DNA from: Pseudomonas sp. Irchel s3b2
Lineage (GTDB): Bacteria > Pseudomonadota > Gammaproteobacteria > Pseudomonadales > Pseudomonadaceae
Direction: 5' to 3'
Assembly: GCF_900187445.1 (NCBI RefSeq)
Contig: NZ_FYEB01000002.1
Location: 151,511-215,510, forward strand
Length of the DNA: 64,000 bases
Under the pieces are notes generated by a model. It ran no database searches. It saw only the letters and a list, made by a program, of their open reading frames with translations, and was not told the origin of the DNA. Every line of letters begins with the position of its first letter. Positions within the stretch are counted from its first letter, which is position 1. Of the stretch, positions 15,974 through 25,851 are shown one piece after another. The position numbers were made by a program, and so were the translations under genes.

Positions 15974-17125
15974 ATGGACACGTCTTCAAGGAAAACTGTT
16001 ACAGACGCCGCACTTAAACAAGCCCTGTTACTGGCTGATCTAACCGAAACAAAAGATCCCGATCACGCAGTCCACCTGCTGCTAAATGAAATCCTCAAAG
16101 GACTCTCTGAAAAAGGTTGGCCTCAAGCGCAACTACAAACCGGGCCGAGGATTGTCTCTGCTGAAGAAAATTACGGTTTACTCGGTTATGACCCGACAGA
16201 GGTTACGCTGGGGAGTGAACACACCCGTTGGGTCGATGAGCACTCGTTATTGCGGACACAAACCACCAGCCAGATCCCGGCAGCGCTTCAGCGAGCGGCT
16301 CAGGTGCGACAGCCGGGACAAACGATATTGCTGGCAGCACCAGGTATTACTTTCCGTCGTGATAGTCGGGATCGTTGGCATTGCGCTGAACCGCATCAAA
16401 TGGATATTTGGGTTCTGGGTGATCCGGAACTGGCGACGCACGAACATCTGTTGCGTTTGGTCGGCGATATCCTTAAGTCCGCCGTTCCTGACAAGCGTTG
16501 GGTCTACAGCGATAGTCCGCATCACTACACAGAGGGCGGAATCGAAGTGAATGTCTTGAATGATGGGGCTCCGGTTGAGGTGCTGGAGTGTGGTCGTATT
16601 GCGAGGTCTTTGCTGGAGCGCTTGAACATAGACCCGCAGCATCATGGAGGGTTGGCGCTCGGGATGGGGCTGGATCGCCTGACGATGTTGCGAAAAGGCA
16701 TTCCGGATATTCGCTTGCTGCGCGATCAGAACGTGCGAGTGCAGGCGCAGATGTATGATCTGAATCCATGGACGGCGGTATCTCGTTTGCCGTCGATTGC
16801 TCGTGACATTTCGTTGGCGGTAACGCCGGGCCTGAGCGAGGAAGTGTTGACTGAAAGAATGTTGCAGGCGGCCGGCGACTGCTCTGACTGGATCGAGGAG
16901 ATGCAAGTCCAGGGACGGTGGGAGTTCTCGGATTTACCCGCGCAGGCAATTGAACGGCTCGGGCTGCTGCCGGGCCAGGAAAATGTGCTTTTACGCGTGG
17001 TGCTGCGCGATTGTTCGCGATCAATCACCACCACTGAGGCGAACGCCTTGTATGCGGACATTCAAGCGGCGATGCATGAAGGAGCGCCTGGGGCGGGTTA
17101 CAGAATGGACCTGCCAAAGGCTTGA
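15974..17125 (+). CDS. Stand-alone PheS-like class II synthetase paralogue (SrmL-type)
   Basis: A 383-residue protein with a PheS-type class II catalytic core (about 60-260) fused to a ferredoxin-fold anticodon-binding-like domain (about 270-375), the architecture of single-chain PheRS. Retained core motifs are LLRTQT (93-98), FRRD (127-130), HQ (141-142) and GLALGMGLDRLTML (226-239). The Phe-pocket motif FPFTEPS of E. coli PheS is replaced by HHYTEGG (183-189), and the MVHPNVL stretch is not conserved, so phenylalanine is unlikely to be the substrate. NCBI names such proteins PheS-related mystery ligase, as I recall. No partner PheT is adjacent. Lower GC than neighbours. Confidence 0.8.
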   Translation: MDTSSRKTVTDAALKQALLLADLTETKDPDHAVHLLLNEILKGLSEKGWPQAQLQTGPRIVSAEENYGLLGYDPTEVTLGSEHTRWVDEHSLLRTQTTSQIPAALQRAAQVRQPGQTILLAAPGITFRRDSRDRWHCAEPHQMDIWVLGDPELATHEHLLRLVGDILKSAVPDKRWVYSDSPHHYTEGGIEVNVLNDGAPVEVLECGRIARSLLERLNIDPQHHGGLALGMGLDRLTMLRKGIPDIRLLRDQNVRVQAQMYDLNPWTAVSRLPSIARDISLAVTPGLSEEVLTERMLQAAGDCSDWIEEMQVQGRWEFSDLPAQAIERLGLLPGQENVLLRVVLRDCSRSITTTEANALYADIQAAMHEGAPGAGYRMDLPKA

Positions 17126-17159
17126 ACCGAAGTGTCTGAGTAATCACTGAATCGCCGCG

Positions 17160-17265
17160 TTATCGTTCATCGTCGGAACGCCGCCCGGAGCAAGCTCCTC
17201 CCACAGTTGACCGAGTTGTCCAAGCGGACGCGGTTTAATGTGGGAGTGAGCAGGCTCGCTCCCAC
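17160..17265. repeat. REP pair, degenerate
   Basis: A degenerate inverted copy (17160-17207, ending GCAAGCTCCTCCCACA) and a cleaner copy TGTGGGAGTGAGCAGGCTCG (17239-17265) lie between the PheS-like gene and xpt. Confidence 0.65.
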
Positions 17266-17283
17266 GGAAAATGCGGTGTGGCT

Positions 17284-17916
<633 letters not shown>

Positions 17917-19926
17917 CTAGCGCTTTAACATCGCGCGTATATCTGCCAATGCACTGTTGCCGCGAACCGCTTTGACTTCGGTCGGGGTGTCATCGTTGCC
18001 TTCCCAGGCCAGATCGTCCGGCGGCAGTTCATCGAGGAAACGGCTGGGCGCGCAGTCGATGATCTCGCCGTATTGCTTACGCTTGGCGGCGAAGGTGAAC
18101 GCCAGCGTCTGACGCGCTCGGGTAATTCCGACGTAGGCCAGGCGGCGTTCCTCTTCGATGGTGTCGGCTTCGATGCTGGAGCGGTGCGGGAGAATTTCCT
18201 CTTCCATGCCCATGATAAATACGTAGGGGAATTCCAGACCCTTGGAGGCGTGCAAGGTCATCATCTGCACGCCTTCGGCGCCGTCTTCCTCTTCCTGCTG
18301 ACGCTCCAGCATGTCGCGCAGAACGAGTTTGCCGATGGCGTCCTCGACGGTCATTTCGCCTTCTTCGTCTTTCTCCAGCGTGTTCTTCAGCGCCTCGATC
18401 AGGAACCAGACGTTACCCATGCGGTAATCGGCGGCCTTGTCGCTGGAGCTATTGGTGCGCAGCCAGTTTTCGTAATCGATGTCCATGACCATGCTGCGCA
18501 GGGCGGAGATCGGGTCTTCGCCGGCGCACTGCTCGCGGACTTTGTCCATGAAACGCTTGAAGCGCGACAGGCGATCGGTGAAGCGCGTGTCCAGATGCTC
18601 GCCCAAGCCGATTTCGTCGGTGGCGGCGTACATCGAGATTTTTCGCTCAGTGGCGTAGTTGCCCAGCTTTTCCAGCGTGGTCGAACCGATCTCCCGGCGT
18701 GGGACGTTGATCACCCGCAGGAAGGCGTTGTCGTCGTCCGGGTTCACGATCAGCCGGAAGTAGGCCATCAGGTCTTTCACTTCCTGACGTCCGAAAAAGC
18801 TGTTGCCGCCAGAGAGTCGGTAAGGCACCTGGTGATGCTGCAGTTTCAGCTCGATCAGCTTGGCCTGGTAGTTGCCGCGATACAGAATCGCGAAGTCGCT
18901 GTAGGGGCGGTCGGTGCGCAAGTGCAGGCTGAGGATTTCCACGGCCACGCGCTCGGCTTCGGCGTCTTCGTTGCGGCAACGAATCACACGGATTTCATCG
19001 CCGTGGCCCATCTCACTCCACAGCTGCTTTTCGAATTCGTGCGGGTTGTTGGAGATCAGCACGTTAGCGCAGCGCAGGATGCGGCTGGTGGAACGGTAGT
19101 TTTGCTCGAGCATCACCACTTTCAGGGACGGGTAATCGTCCTTGAGCAGCATCAGGTTTTCCGGACGGGCACCGCGCCAGGCATAGATTGACTGGTCGTC
19201 GTCGCCCACCACGGTGAACTGGTTACGCTTGCCGATCAGCAATTTCACCAGCAAATACTGGCTGGCGTTGGTGTCCTGGTATTCGTCCACCAACAGATAG
19301 CGGACCTTGTTCTGCCATTTTTCCAGGATGTCGTCGTGTTCCTGGAACAGTTTTACCGGCAGCAGGATCAGGTCGTCGAAGTCCACCGCGTTGAACGCCT
19401 TGAGCGTGCGCTGATAGTGGGTGTAGACGATGGCGGCGGTCTGTTCCTTGGGGTTGCGCGCGTTTTCCAGGGCTTCGGGCGGCAGGATCAGGTCGTTTTT
19501 CCAGGCGCCGATCATGTTCTTGATCTCGTCGACGCCGTCGTCGCCCGAGTATTCCTTCTGCATGATGTCGGTCATCAGGGCTTTGACGTCGGTCTCGTCG
19601 AAGATCGAGAAGCCCGGTTTGTAGCCCAGCCGCACATGTTCCTTGCGGATGATGTTCAGGCCCAGGTTGTGGAAGGTGCAGACCGTCAGGCCGCGGCCTT
19701 CACCACCCTTGAGCAGGGTGCCGACCCGTTCCTTCATCTCCCGCGCGGCCTTGTTGGTAAAGGTCATGGCGACAATGTATTGGGCGCGGATGCCGCAGCT
19801 CTGGATCAGGTGCGCAATTTTGCGGGTGATCACGCTGGTCTTGCCGGAGCCTGCGCCGGCGAGCACCAAAAGAGGGCCGCCGACGTAGCTCACGGCTTCT
19901 TGCTGCCGGGGATTGAGTCGGGACAT
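17917..19926 (-). CDS. rep: ATP-dependent DNA helicase Rep
   Basis: 3'-5' superfamily 1A helicase that clears proteins ahead of replication forks. The 669-residue protein has Walker A GAGSGKT (24-30), DEYQDTN, VGDDDQSIYAWRGA and the C-terminal LMTLHASKGLE-type motif (MMTLHASKGLEFPYVF), as in E. coli Rep (673). The start is MSRLNPRQQEAVSYV. Confidence 0.97.
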   Translation of the reverse strand: MSRLNPRQQEAVSYVGGPLLVLAGAGSGKTSVITRKIAHLIQSCGIRAQYIVAMTFTNKAAREMKERVGTLLKGGEGRGLTVCTFHNLGLNIIRKEHVRLGYKPGFSIFDETDVKALMTDIMQKEYSGDDGVDEIKNMIGAWKNDLILPPEALENARNPKEQTAAIVYTHYQRTLKAFNAVDFDDLILLPVKLFQEHDDILEKWQNKVRYLLVDEYQDTNASQYLLVKLLIGKRNQFTVVGDDDQSIYAWRGARPENLMLLKDDYPSLKVVMLEQNYRSTSRILRCANVLISNNPHEFEKQLWSEMGHGDEIRVIRCRNEDAEAERVAVEILSLHLRTDRPYSDFAILYRGNYQAKLIELKLQHHQVPYRLSGGNSFFGRQEVKDLMAYFRLIVNPDDDNAFLRVINVPRREIGSTTLEKLGNYATERKISMYAATDEIGLGEHLDTRFTDRLSRFKRFMDKVREQCAGEDPISALRSMVMDIDYENWLRTNSSSDKAADYRMGNVWFLIEALKNTLEKDEEGEMTVEDAIGKLVLRDMLERQQEEEDGAEGVQMMTLHASKGLEFPYVFIMGMEEEILPHRSSIEADTIEEERRLAYVGITRARQTLAFTFAAKRKQYGEIIDCAPSRFLDELPPDDLAWEGNDDTPTEVKAVRGNSALADIRAMLKR

Positions 19927-20189
19927 ACGAAATCAGGGAGTCGTTAGCGAAATGGGCCGGCATTTTAACAGGCTCAGAGAATTGTGCTGCTCTCTCCGAC
20001 TTGTGACGCAACACGCTATCTCTATTTGCCGGTTTTGATACTTTCGCGCAGGATGCGGAGTGAATTTGCGGCTACTGTTCGTAATTCAAGACACAAAAGC
20101 CGTATTTGATAACCGATGTCATTTGGTCATTGGTTACCCGCGCGGCATAATGCCCGCCGCCTACATCTTTGCAGAGTCTAGGAGCTAGC

Positions 20190-21863
20190 TTGTCTACGCC
20201 TGTCGAACCCTTGCGTTTGCTGCTACTGGCCGAAGAGCCAGCGTGGGCAGCGTTGTTGCGCGAGTGTCTGGCTCCGATGGGGAGTGCGGCTGTGCTGCTC
20301 AGCGCGCCAAGCTGGGAGTCGGTCAGCAATTTGTTCGATGACAACCGCAGCGCGGTGTTGTTGACGATTCCTGCTCTCCAGCCGGCACCCGGCCGTTGCA
20401 ACCTGCCGACGGTGCTGTTGCTCGAACACGAGCCGCTGGCGCCGCCCGACGGTGTGAGCGACTGGCTGGTGCGCAATCTGCTGGATCCCGGCATGTTGCG
20501 CCGCTGCCTGCGCCATGTGCGTGAGCGCGGCGTACTGGAAAACACCTTGCAACGCCTGGCCGAGCAGGACCCGTTGACCGGTATCGCCAACCGTCAGGGC
20601 TTCCAGACCTTGCTGGCGGCGCGTCTGGCTGAAAACGAAGGCCGCGGTCTGGCCCTCGGTCACCTCGATCTCGACAACTTTCGACACGCCAACGACGCCC
20701 TTGGCCATCAGGCTGGCGATCGGTTGATCCTGCAAGTGGTCTCGCGGCTGAAAAGCCAACTGGAGGCCAGCGATCAACTGGCGCGGCTGGGCAGCGATGA
20801 ATTCGCCCTGCTGATCGATACTCGCCGCGCCCCTCAGCGCGCCGAATGGATGGCCGAACGCATTACCGAAGCCCTGTCCGAACCCTATTGGATCGACGGC
20901 GAAAGCCTGTTGATCGGTTCCAGTCTCGGCATTGCCCACGCTCGGGCCCAGGCCGGTGCCGACCCGTTGATGTGGCACGCGCACATCGCCATGCAGCAGG
21001 CCAAGAGCACTCAGGGCTGCACCTTCCACATCTTCAACGAACGGATCAATCGCAATGCCCGCAGCATCGCCGACCTCGAAAGCGAGCTGCGCCGGGCCTT
21101 GCGCCGCGATGAGCTGGAGCTGCATTACCAGCCACGGCTGAACCTTGAAGATGGCCAGATCGTCGGCCTCGAAGCCTTGGTGCGCTGGCGTCATGGCGAA
21201 CGCGGCTTGTTGCCCCCCAGCGAATTCGTGCCGCTGGCCGAGCAAAGCGGCTTGATCGTGCCGCTGGGTTACTGGGTGATTTCCCGGGCCCTGCGAGACA
21301 TGCAAGCGTTGCGCGAACGAGGTCTGCCAGCGCTGCACATGGCGATCAACCTGTCGTTCCGGCAGTTTCAGGACAGTCAATTGCTGACGACCCTCAGCCG
21401 GCTGATTGCCGAGCGCGGCGTCGAGGCGCAATGGCTGGAATTCGAACTGACCGAAACCGCGGTGATGCGTCGCAGCGATCTGGTCAAGCAGACCATGGAC
21501 GCCCTCGGGCGTTTGGGCGTGCGCTTCTCGCTGGATGATTTCGGCACCGGGTTTTCTTCGTTCGTGCACCTCAACAGCCTGCCGATTGCCTTGCTGAAGG
21601 TCGACAAGAGTTTTGTTGGCGGTATGGAGGAACGAGAAGAAAATCGCAAACTGGTGCACGCGATGATCAACCTGGCGCACAACCTCAACCTGGAAGTGGT
21701 CGCCGAAGGTGTAGAAACACTGGAGCAGCTGGATTTGTTGCGCGGGTTTGGTTGCGATCAGGTGCAGGGGTATCTGATCAGCAAGCCGTTGCCGTTGGCG
21801 GAGTTGGTTGAGTACCTGACGTTCGGCAGCAGTCAGCAGCCCGCACTGGAAGTCGTGAGCTAA
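20190..21863 (+). CDS. GGDEF-EAL c-di-GMP protein, ProE-like phosphodiesterase
   Basis: Cyclic-di-GMP turnover protein of 557 residues from a TTG at 20190 (AGGAG five bases upstream). It has an N-terminal receiver-like region without clear phosphorylation residues (about 1-120), a GGDEF domain (about 130-290) whose signature is degenerate LGSDEF, and an intact EAL domain (about 300-555) with EALVRWRH, NLSFRQFQD, DDFGTGFSS and VAEGVET. It should act as a phosphodiesterase. Its position next to rep matches P. aeruginosa proE, as I recall. Confidence 0.88.
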   Translation: MSTPVEPLRLLLLAEEPAWAALLRECLAPMGSAAVLLSAPSWESVSNLFDDNRSAVLLTIPALQPAPGRCNLPTVLLLEHEPLAPPDGVSDWLVRNLLDPGMLRRCLRHVRERGVLENTLQRLAEQDPLTGIANRQGFQTLLAARLAENEGRGLALGHLDLDNFRHANDALGHQAGDRLILQVVSRLKSQLEASDQLARLGSDEFALLIDTRRAPQRAEWMAERITEALSEPYWIDGESLLIGSSLGIAHARAQAGADPLMWHAHIAMQQAKSTQGCTFHIFNERINRNARSIADLESELRRALRRDELELHYQPRLNLEDGQIVGLEALVRWRHGERGLLPPSEFVPLAEQSGLIVPLGYWVISRALRDMQALRERGLPALHMAINLSFRQFQDSQLLTTLSRLIAERGVEAQWLEFELTETAVMRRSDLVKQTMDALGRLGVRFSLDDFGTGFSSFVHLNSLPIALLKVDKSFVGGMEEREENRKLVHAMINLAHNLNLEVVAEGVETLEQLDLLRGFGCDQVQGYLISKPLPLAELVEYLTFGSSQQPALEVVS

Positions 21864-21874
21864 CCATAGACCCT

Positions 21875-21965
21875 GTAGGAGCGAGGCTTGCCCGCGAAGG
21901 CTGCGTGTCAGTCGACATTGTTGTTAACTGACATGCCGCCTTCGCGGGCAAGCCTCGCTCCTACA
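21875..21965. repeat. REP pair (REPIN)
   Basis: TGTAGGAGCGAGGCTTGCCC and its inverted copy (ending 21965) flank a core with GTTGTTAAC. The arms match almost perfectly over 25 bp. It lies between convergent proE-like and MATE genes. Confidence 0.9.
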
Positions 21966-21968
21966 GGA

Positions 21969-23363
21969 CTAAGCGATCTCGAAATTTTGCTCTGATGCTG
22001 GCTCCCGCCTGATCATCCGCTTCATCTTCCACTCAAACGCCAGCGTCAGGCTCACCGCCGCACACGCCAGCCCCAGCGCCAGACCCCACCAGACTCCCGT
22101 TGGCCCCCAGTTCAAATGGAAGGCCATCCACCAGGCGGCCGGTGCGCCGATCAGCCAGTAGCAACCCAAACCCACCAGGAACGTAGTTTTGGCATCCTTG
22201 AGTCCGCGGATGCAGCCCATGGCGATGGTTTGCGTGCCGTCGAACAGCTCGAACCATGCCGCTACCGCCAACAGGCTCACGGCCAGGTTGATGACTTCGC
22301 GGAACGCCGGGTCGTTGTGGTCCAGGAACAAGCCGATCAACTGATGCGGCAGCAGCCAGAAGACCATCGCGAAGCCGAGCATTGCCGCCGCCCCGAAGGC
22401 GATCCCGACCCGTCCGGCCAACCGCGCATCGAGCAATTGCCTGGCGCCGTAATGTTGGCCGATGCGCATGGTGATCGCGTAGGAAAGCCCCGCCGGAATC
22501 ATGAACGCCACCGAGACGATTTGCAGGGCGATCTGATGCGCCGCCAGTTGCGTACTGCCCATGGTGCCCATGCACAGCGCGGCGAAGGCAAACAGGCCGA
22601 CTTCCACCGCATAGGTGCCGCCAATCGGCAGGCCCAGGCGCCACAATTCCTTCAAGTACTGACGGTTGGGCCGCGACAGACCCTGACGCAACGGATAGGC
22701 GTCGTAGGCCGGATGCCGACGAATATGCAGCGCGAGCGCCAGCGCCATGAGGTTGGCAACGATCGCCGTGACCAGACCGATGCCCACCAGACCCATTTTT
22801 GGCAGACCGAACATGCCGGTGATCAACGCATAGTTGAGCAGGAAGTTAGCCACAGTGCCGGCGAGGCTGATAACCATCACCGGTGTCGCCCGGCCGATGG
22901 CGCTGGTAAAGCCGCGCAGTGCCATGAAGCTCAGGTAGCCGGGCAGGGCGAACGGCAGGATCAACAGAAACTGGCCAGCCGCCTGAACGTTGGTTTCGGT
23001 CTGGCCGAACAACAGCAACACTGGTTTCAGGTTCCACAGCAGCAAACCCGCCACCAGCGCCATCAACCATGCCAGCCACAACCCGGCCTGGGTCAGCCGC
23101 GCCGCGCCAATGATGTCGCCCGCGCCCTGACGGATCGCCACCAGGGTGCCGACGGCGGCGATCACGCCAATGCAGAAAATCGACACGAACGAATACGTCG
23201 CCGCCCCCAGACCGCCGCCGGCCAGTGCTTCGGGGCTCAGGCGCGCCATCATCAACGTGTCGGTGAGGACCATCAACATGTGCGCCAACTGCGAGGCAAT
23301 CAACGGCCCCGCCAGCCGCAGGATGGCCCAGAGTTCAATACGCGCTGGATGCTGCATGATCAT
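21969..23363 (-). CDS. MATE-family multidrug efflux transporter (NorM-type)
   Basis: Cation-coupled drug exporter with 12 predicted membrane helices. The start is either the ATG at 23363 (MIMQHPARIELWAIL, 464 residues) or at 23357 (462); the ribosome-binding site does not decide. Family motifs include the N-terminal LRLAGPLIASQLAHMLMVLTD stretch and GxxxAAxxQI-like AAHQIALQIVS in the middle. It is divergent from a LysR gene (151 bp apart), which may or may not regulate it. Confidence 0.9.
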   Translation of the reverse strand: MIMQHPARIELWAILRLAGPLIASQLAHMLMVLTDTLMMARLSPEALAGGGLGAATYSFVSIFCIGVIAAVGTLVAIRQGAGDIIGAARLTQAGLWLAWLMALVAGLLLWNLKPVLLLFGQTETNVQAAGQFLLILPFALPGYLSFMALRGFTSAIGRATPVMVISLAGTVANFLLNYALITGMFGLPKMGLVGIGLVTAIVANLMALALALHIRRHPAYDAYPLRQGLSRPNRQYLKELWRLGLPIGGTYAVEVGLFAFAALCMGTMGSTQLAAHQIALQIVSVAFMIPAGLSYAITMRIGQHYGARQLLDARLAGRVGIAFGAAAMLGFAMVFWLLPHQLIGLFLDHNDPAFREVINLAVSLLAVAAWFELFDGTQTIAMGCIRGLKDAKTTFLVGLGCYWLIGAPAAWWMAFHLNWGPTGVWWGLALGLACAAVSLTLAFEWKMKRMIRREPASEQNFEIA

Positions 23364-23514
23364 CACGCTCGAGTGTCGGAGAGAACAGGAAGCGTTGATT
23401 CTCGGCGCTCTGCGGGGTTTGCACAAAGGGATAAAAAGGATGGGTGGCATGATTAAAACTCATGCCAGAGAGTTTCTGATAAGTTGAAACAATCACGCTG
23501 TAGGAGCTTTCCTG

Positions 23515-24435
23515 ATGTCCCGTCGTCTTCCTCCCTTGTATGCCCTTCGAGCATTCGAAGCGGCGGCGCGGCATAGTTCGTTTACTCGCGCCGCCGAAGA
23601 ACTGTCGATCACGCAAAGTGCGGTCAGCCGACACATTCGTACGCTCGAAGAGCATTTCGCCTGTCGGTTGTTTCATCGCAGCGGGCGCAACCTGCAACTG
23701 ACCGAATCGGCGCGGCTGATCCTGCCCGGTATTCGCGAAGGCTTCACTGCCCTTGAGCGGGCCTGCAATACCTTGCGCGCCGAGGACGACATCCTGCGCA
23801 TGAAAGCCCCGTCGACCCTGACCATGCGCTGGCTGTTGGCGCGGCTCAGCCGTTTTCGGCACCTGCGACCGGGAAACGAGGTGCAATTGACCAGCGCCTG
23901 GATGGATGTCGATACGGTGGACTTCAACCACGAACCCTTCGACTGTGCCGTCATTCTCAGCAACGGACGTTTTCCACCGGACTGGGAGGCGACTTGCCTG
24001 TTCCCCGAAGAGCTGATTCCGGTGGGCGCGCCGAATCTTCTGAAGGATCAGCCGTGGGACGTTGCGCGCCTGGCCAGTACCGAACTGTTGCACCCGACGC
24101 CGGACCGCCGTGATTGGCGCAACTGGCTGGAGCGCATGGGCCTGACTGATCAAGTTTCGCTCAAGGGCGGGCAAGTGTTCGACACACTGGAGCTGGGCAT
24201 GATCGCTGCCGCCCGAGGTTATGGCGTGTCCATGGGTGACTTGTTGATGGTGGCGGAGGATGTTGCGCAGGGACGTCTGAGTTTGCCGTGGCCGACGGCC
24301 GTCGCCAGTGGTGAGCATTATTACCTGGTCTGGCCGAAAACCCGCCCCGGCGGTGAGCGTTTGCACCGCCTCAGCGATTTCCTGCAAGGCGAAGTCCGGG
24401 CGATGGAATTACCGGATGTCGAACGTCTGGGCTGA
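23515..24435 (+). CDS. LysR-family transcriptional regulator (GcvA-like)
   Basis: A 306-residue LysR regulator with a helix-turn-helix at about 8-65 (SSFTRAAEELSITQSAVSRHI) and an effector domain of the GcvA/AmpR subgroup. GGAGC precedes the ATG. It is divergent from the MATE gene and upstream of the aldose-epimerase-like gene; its inducer and targets are unknown. Confidence 0.92.
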   Translation: MSRRLPPLYALRAFEAAARHSSFTRAAEELSITQSAVSRHIRTLEEHFACRLFHRSGRNLQLTESARLILPGIREGFTALERACNTLRAEDDILRMKAPSTLTMRWLLARLSRFRHLRPGNEVQLTSAWMDVDTVDFNHEPFDCAVILSNGRFPPDWEATCLFPEELIPVGAPNLLKDQPWDVARLASTELLHPTPDRRDWRNWLERMGLTDQVSLKGGQVFDTLELGMIAAARGYGVSMGDLLMVAEDVAQGRLSLPWPTAVASGEHYYLVWPKTRPGGERLHRLSDFLQGEVRAMELPDVERLG

Positions 24436-24575
24436 ATCGATGGAACCGCCGAAAATCTGCTGATGGGGACCTTCGTGCAGGTTGCTTGTTTTCCCCTTGT
24501 CCAAATCTTGGGATCAATTCCTAATGAGGTGTCTTTCTTGGCATTTACTACCGATGTCTCGATTTTTATGCTTGC

Positions 24576-24587
24576 TGAAACGTTTCT
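24576..24587. promoter_or_regulatory. LacI/Cra-type operator candidate
   Basis: TGAAACGTTTCT contains the perfect palindrome GAAACGTTTC and differs by one base from the Cra/FruR consensus TGAAACGTTTCA. It lies 44 bp upstream of the start of the aldose-1-epimerase-like gene, with an AT-rich TATAAAAT downstream that could be a promoter -10. Confidence 0.4.
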
Positions 24588-24630
24588 TCAAGTCTATAAA
24601 ATTGGCACAACTCCAAGAAAGGCTGCTGCC

Positions 24631-25845
24631 ATGACCCCGCTCAAACTCTTCGTTGCCCTCAGCGCGCTGTCCGCTGCCTCCCAAGCTATGGCTTGGGACT
24701 ACGTCCTGCTCGACACCGACAAAGCCGCCCAGAACTGGCAGATCACCAGCCAGCAGTTGGGTGTGAAAACCGACAAACCCTTCTCCGTGACCCTGCGCAC
24801 CTTGCATGGCGGGCGGCAGGAGGGCGTCAGCATCGTCGACATCGATAACGGCACGATGAAACTCTCGGTAGTGCCCACTCGCGGCATGAACGTCCTACAG
24901 GCGTCTGTAGGCAATGTGCGCATGGGCTGGGATTCGCCGGTCAAGGAAGTGGTCAATCCTTCCTTCATCGAACTCAACGGCCGTGGTGGCCTGGGCTGGC
25001 TGGAAGGTTTCAACGAACTCGTCACCCGCTGCGGCTACGAATGGGTCGGCCATCCCGGCATCGACAACGGCGAACTGCTGACCCTGCACGGTCGGGCCGC
25101 CAACATTCCTGCGAACAAAGTCACCCTGCACATCGATGAAAAACCACCGTATGCCATCACTCTGCGCGGCGAACTGAAAGAGCAGGCGTTCAAGAAAGTC
25201 GACTTCTCTGTCGCGACCGAACTGGTCACCGAGCCCGGCAGCGTAGCGTTCGCCCTCAACGACACCCTGACCAACAACGGCGACTATCCGAAGGAATACC
25301 AGGCGCTGTATCACAGCAACTTCAGCACCCCGTTCCTGGAGCAAGGCGCCCGCTTCGCCGCGCCGGTGAAGCAGGTATCGCCATTCAACGACAAGGCCAA
25401 GGGCGATCTGCCTGACTGGCAAACCTACCGCGCACCGACCAAGGACTACGACGAAACGGTCTACAACGTGGTGCCGTATGCCGATGCCAAGGGCGATACG
25501 TTGACCGTGCTGCATAACAAGGCCGGCAGTTTGGGTGTCTCGGTCGGCTTCAACACTCAAAGCCTGCCCGTGTTCTCCCTGTGGAAAAACACCGATACCC
25601 AAGGGCAGGGCTATGTCACGGGGCTGGAGCCGGGCACGAGTTTTTCCTACAACCGCCGGTATCAGCGGCCACTGAACCTGGTGCCGATGATCGGGCCGAA
25701 GGAACAGAAACAGTTCCGGATCAGCTACAGCTTGTTGGCGGATAAGGCCGCTGTGGATAAAGCGTTGAAGCAGGTGAGCGAGATTCAGGGTGGGCGGGAG
25801 ACTGAAGTACGGCAGACGCCGTTGGTTGATCTCACCAAGGGGTGA
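24631..25845 (+). CDS. Exported aldose 1-epimerase family protein (DUF4432-like)
   Basis: A 404-residue protein with a signal peptide (MTPLKLFVALSALSAAS, cleavage near QAMA-WDY), so probably periplasmic. The body is a galactose-mutarotase-like beta-sandwich of the DUF4432 type: PTRGMNVLQA, GWLEGFNELVTRCG and LHGRAANIPA near 80-160, and ALYHSNFSTPFLEQGA near 220. It probably binds or epimerizes a sugar; the substrate is unknown. The ATG at 24631 has AAAGG upstream and is preferred over a longer frame that would bury the signal peptide. Confidence 0.82.
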   Translation: MTPLKLFVALSALSAASQAMAWDYVLLDTDKAAQNWQITSQQLGVKTDKPFSVTLRTLHGGRQEGVSIVDIDNGTMKLSVVPTRGMNVLQASVGNVRMGWDSPVKEVVNPSFIELNGRGGLGWLEGFNELVTRCGYEWVGHPGIDNGELLTLHGRAANIPANKVTLHIDEKPPYAITLRGELKEQAFKKVDFSVATELVTEPGSVAFALNDTLTNNGDYPKEYQALYHSNFSTPFLEQGARFAAPVKQVSPFNDKAKGDLPDWQTYRAPTKDYDETVYNVVPYADAKGDTLTVLHNKAGSLGVSVGFNTQSLPVFSLWKNTDTQGQGYVTGLEPGTSFSYNRRYQRPLNLVPMIGPKEQKQFRISYSLLADKAAVDKALKQVSEIQGGRETEVRQTPLVDLTKG

Positions 25846-25851
25846 CACCGG

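Noticed and set aside
22116..23456. 446-codon plus-strand ORF opposite the MATE gene
   Set aside because: His/Gln/Arg-rich composition typical of antisense frames; the minus strand encodes a clear MATE transporter.
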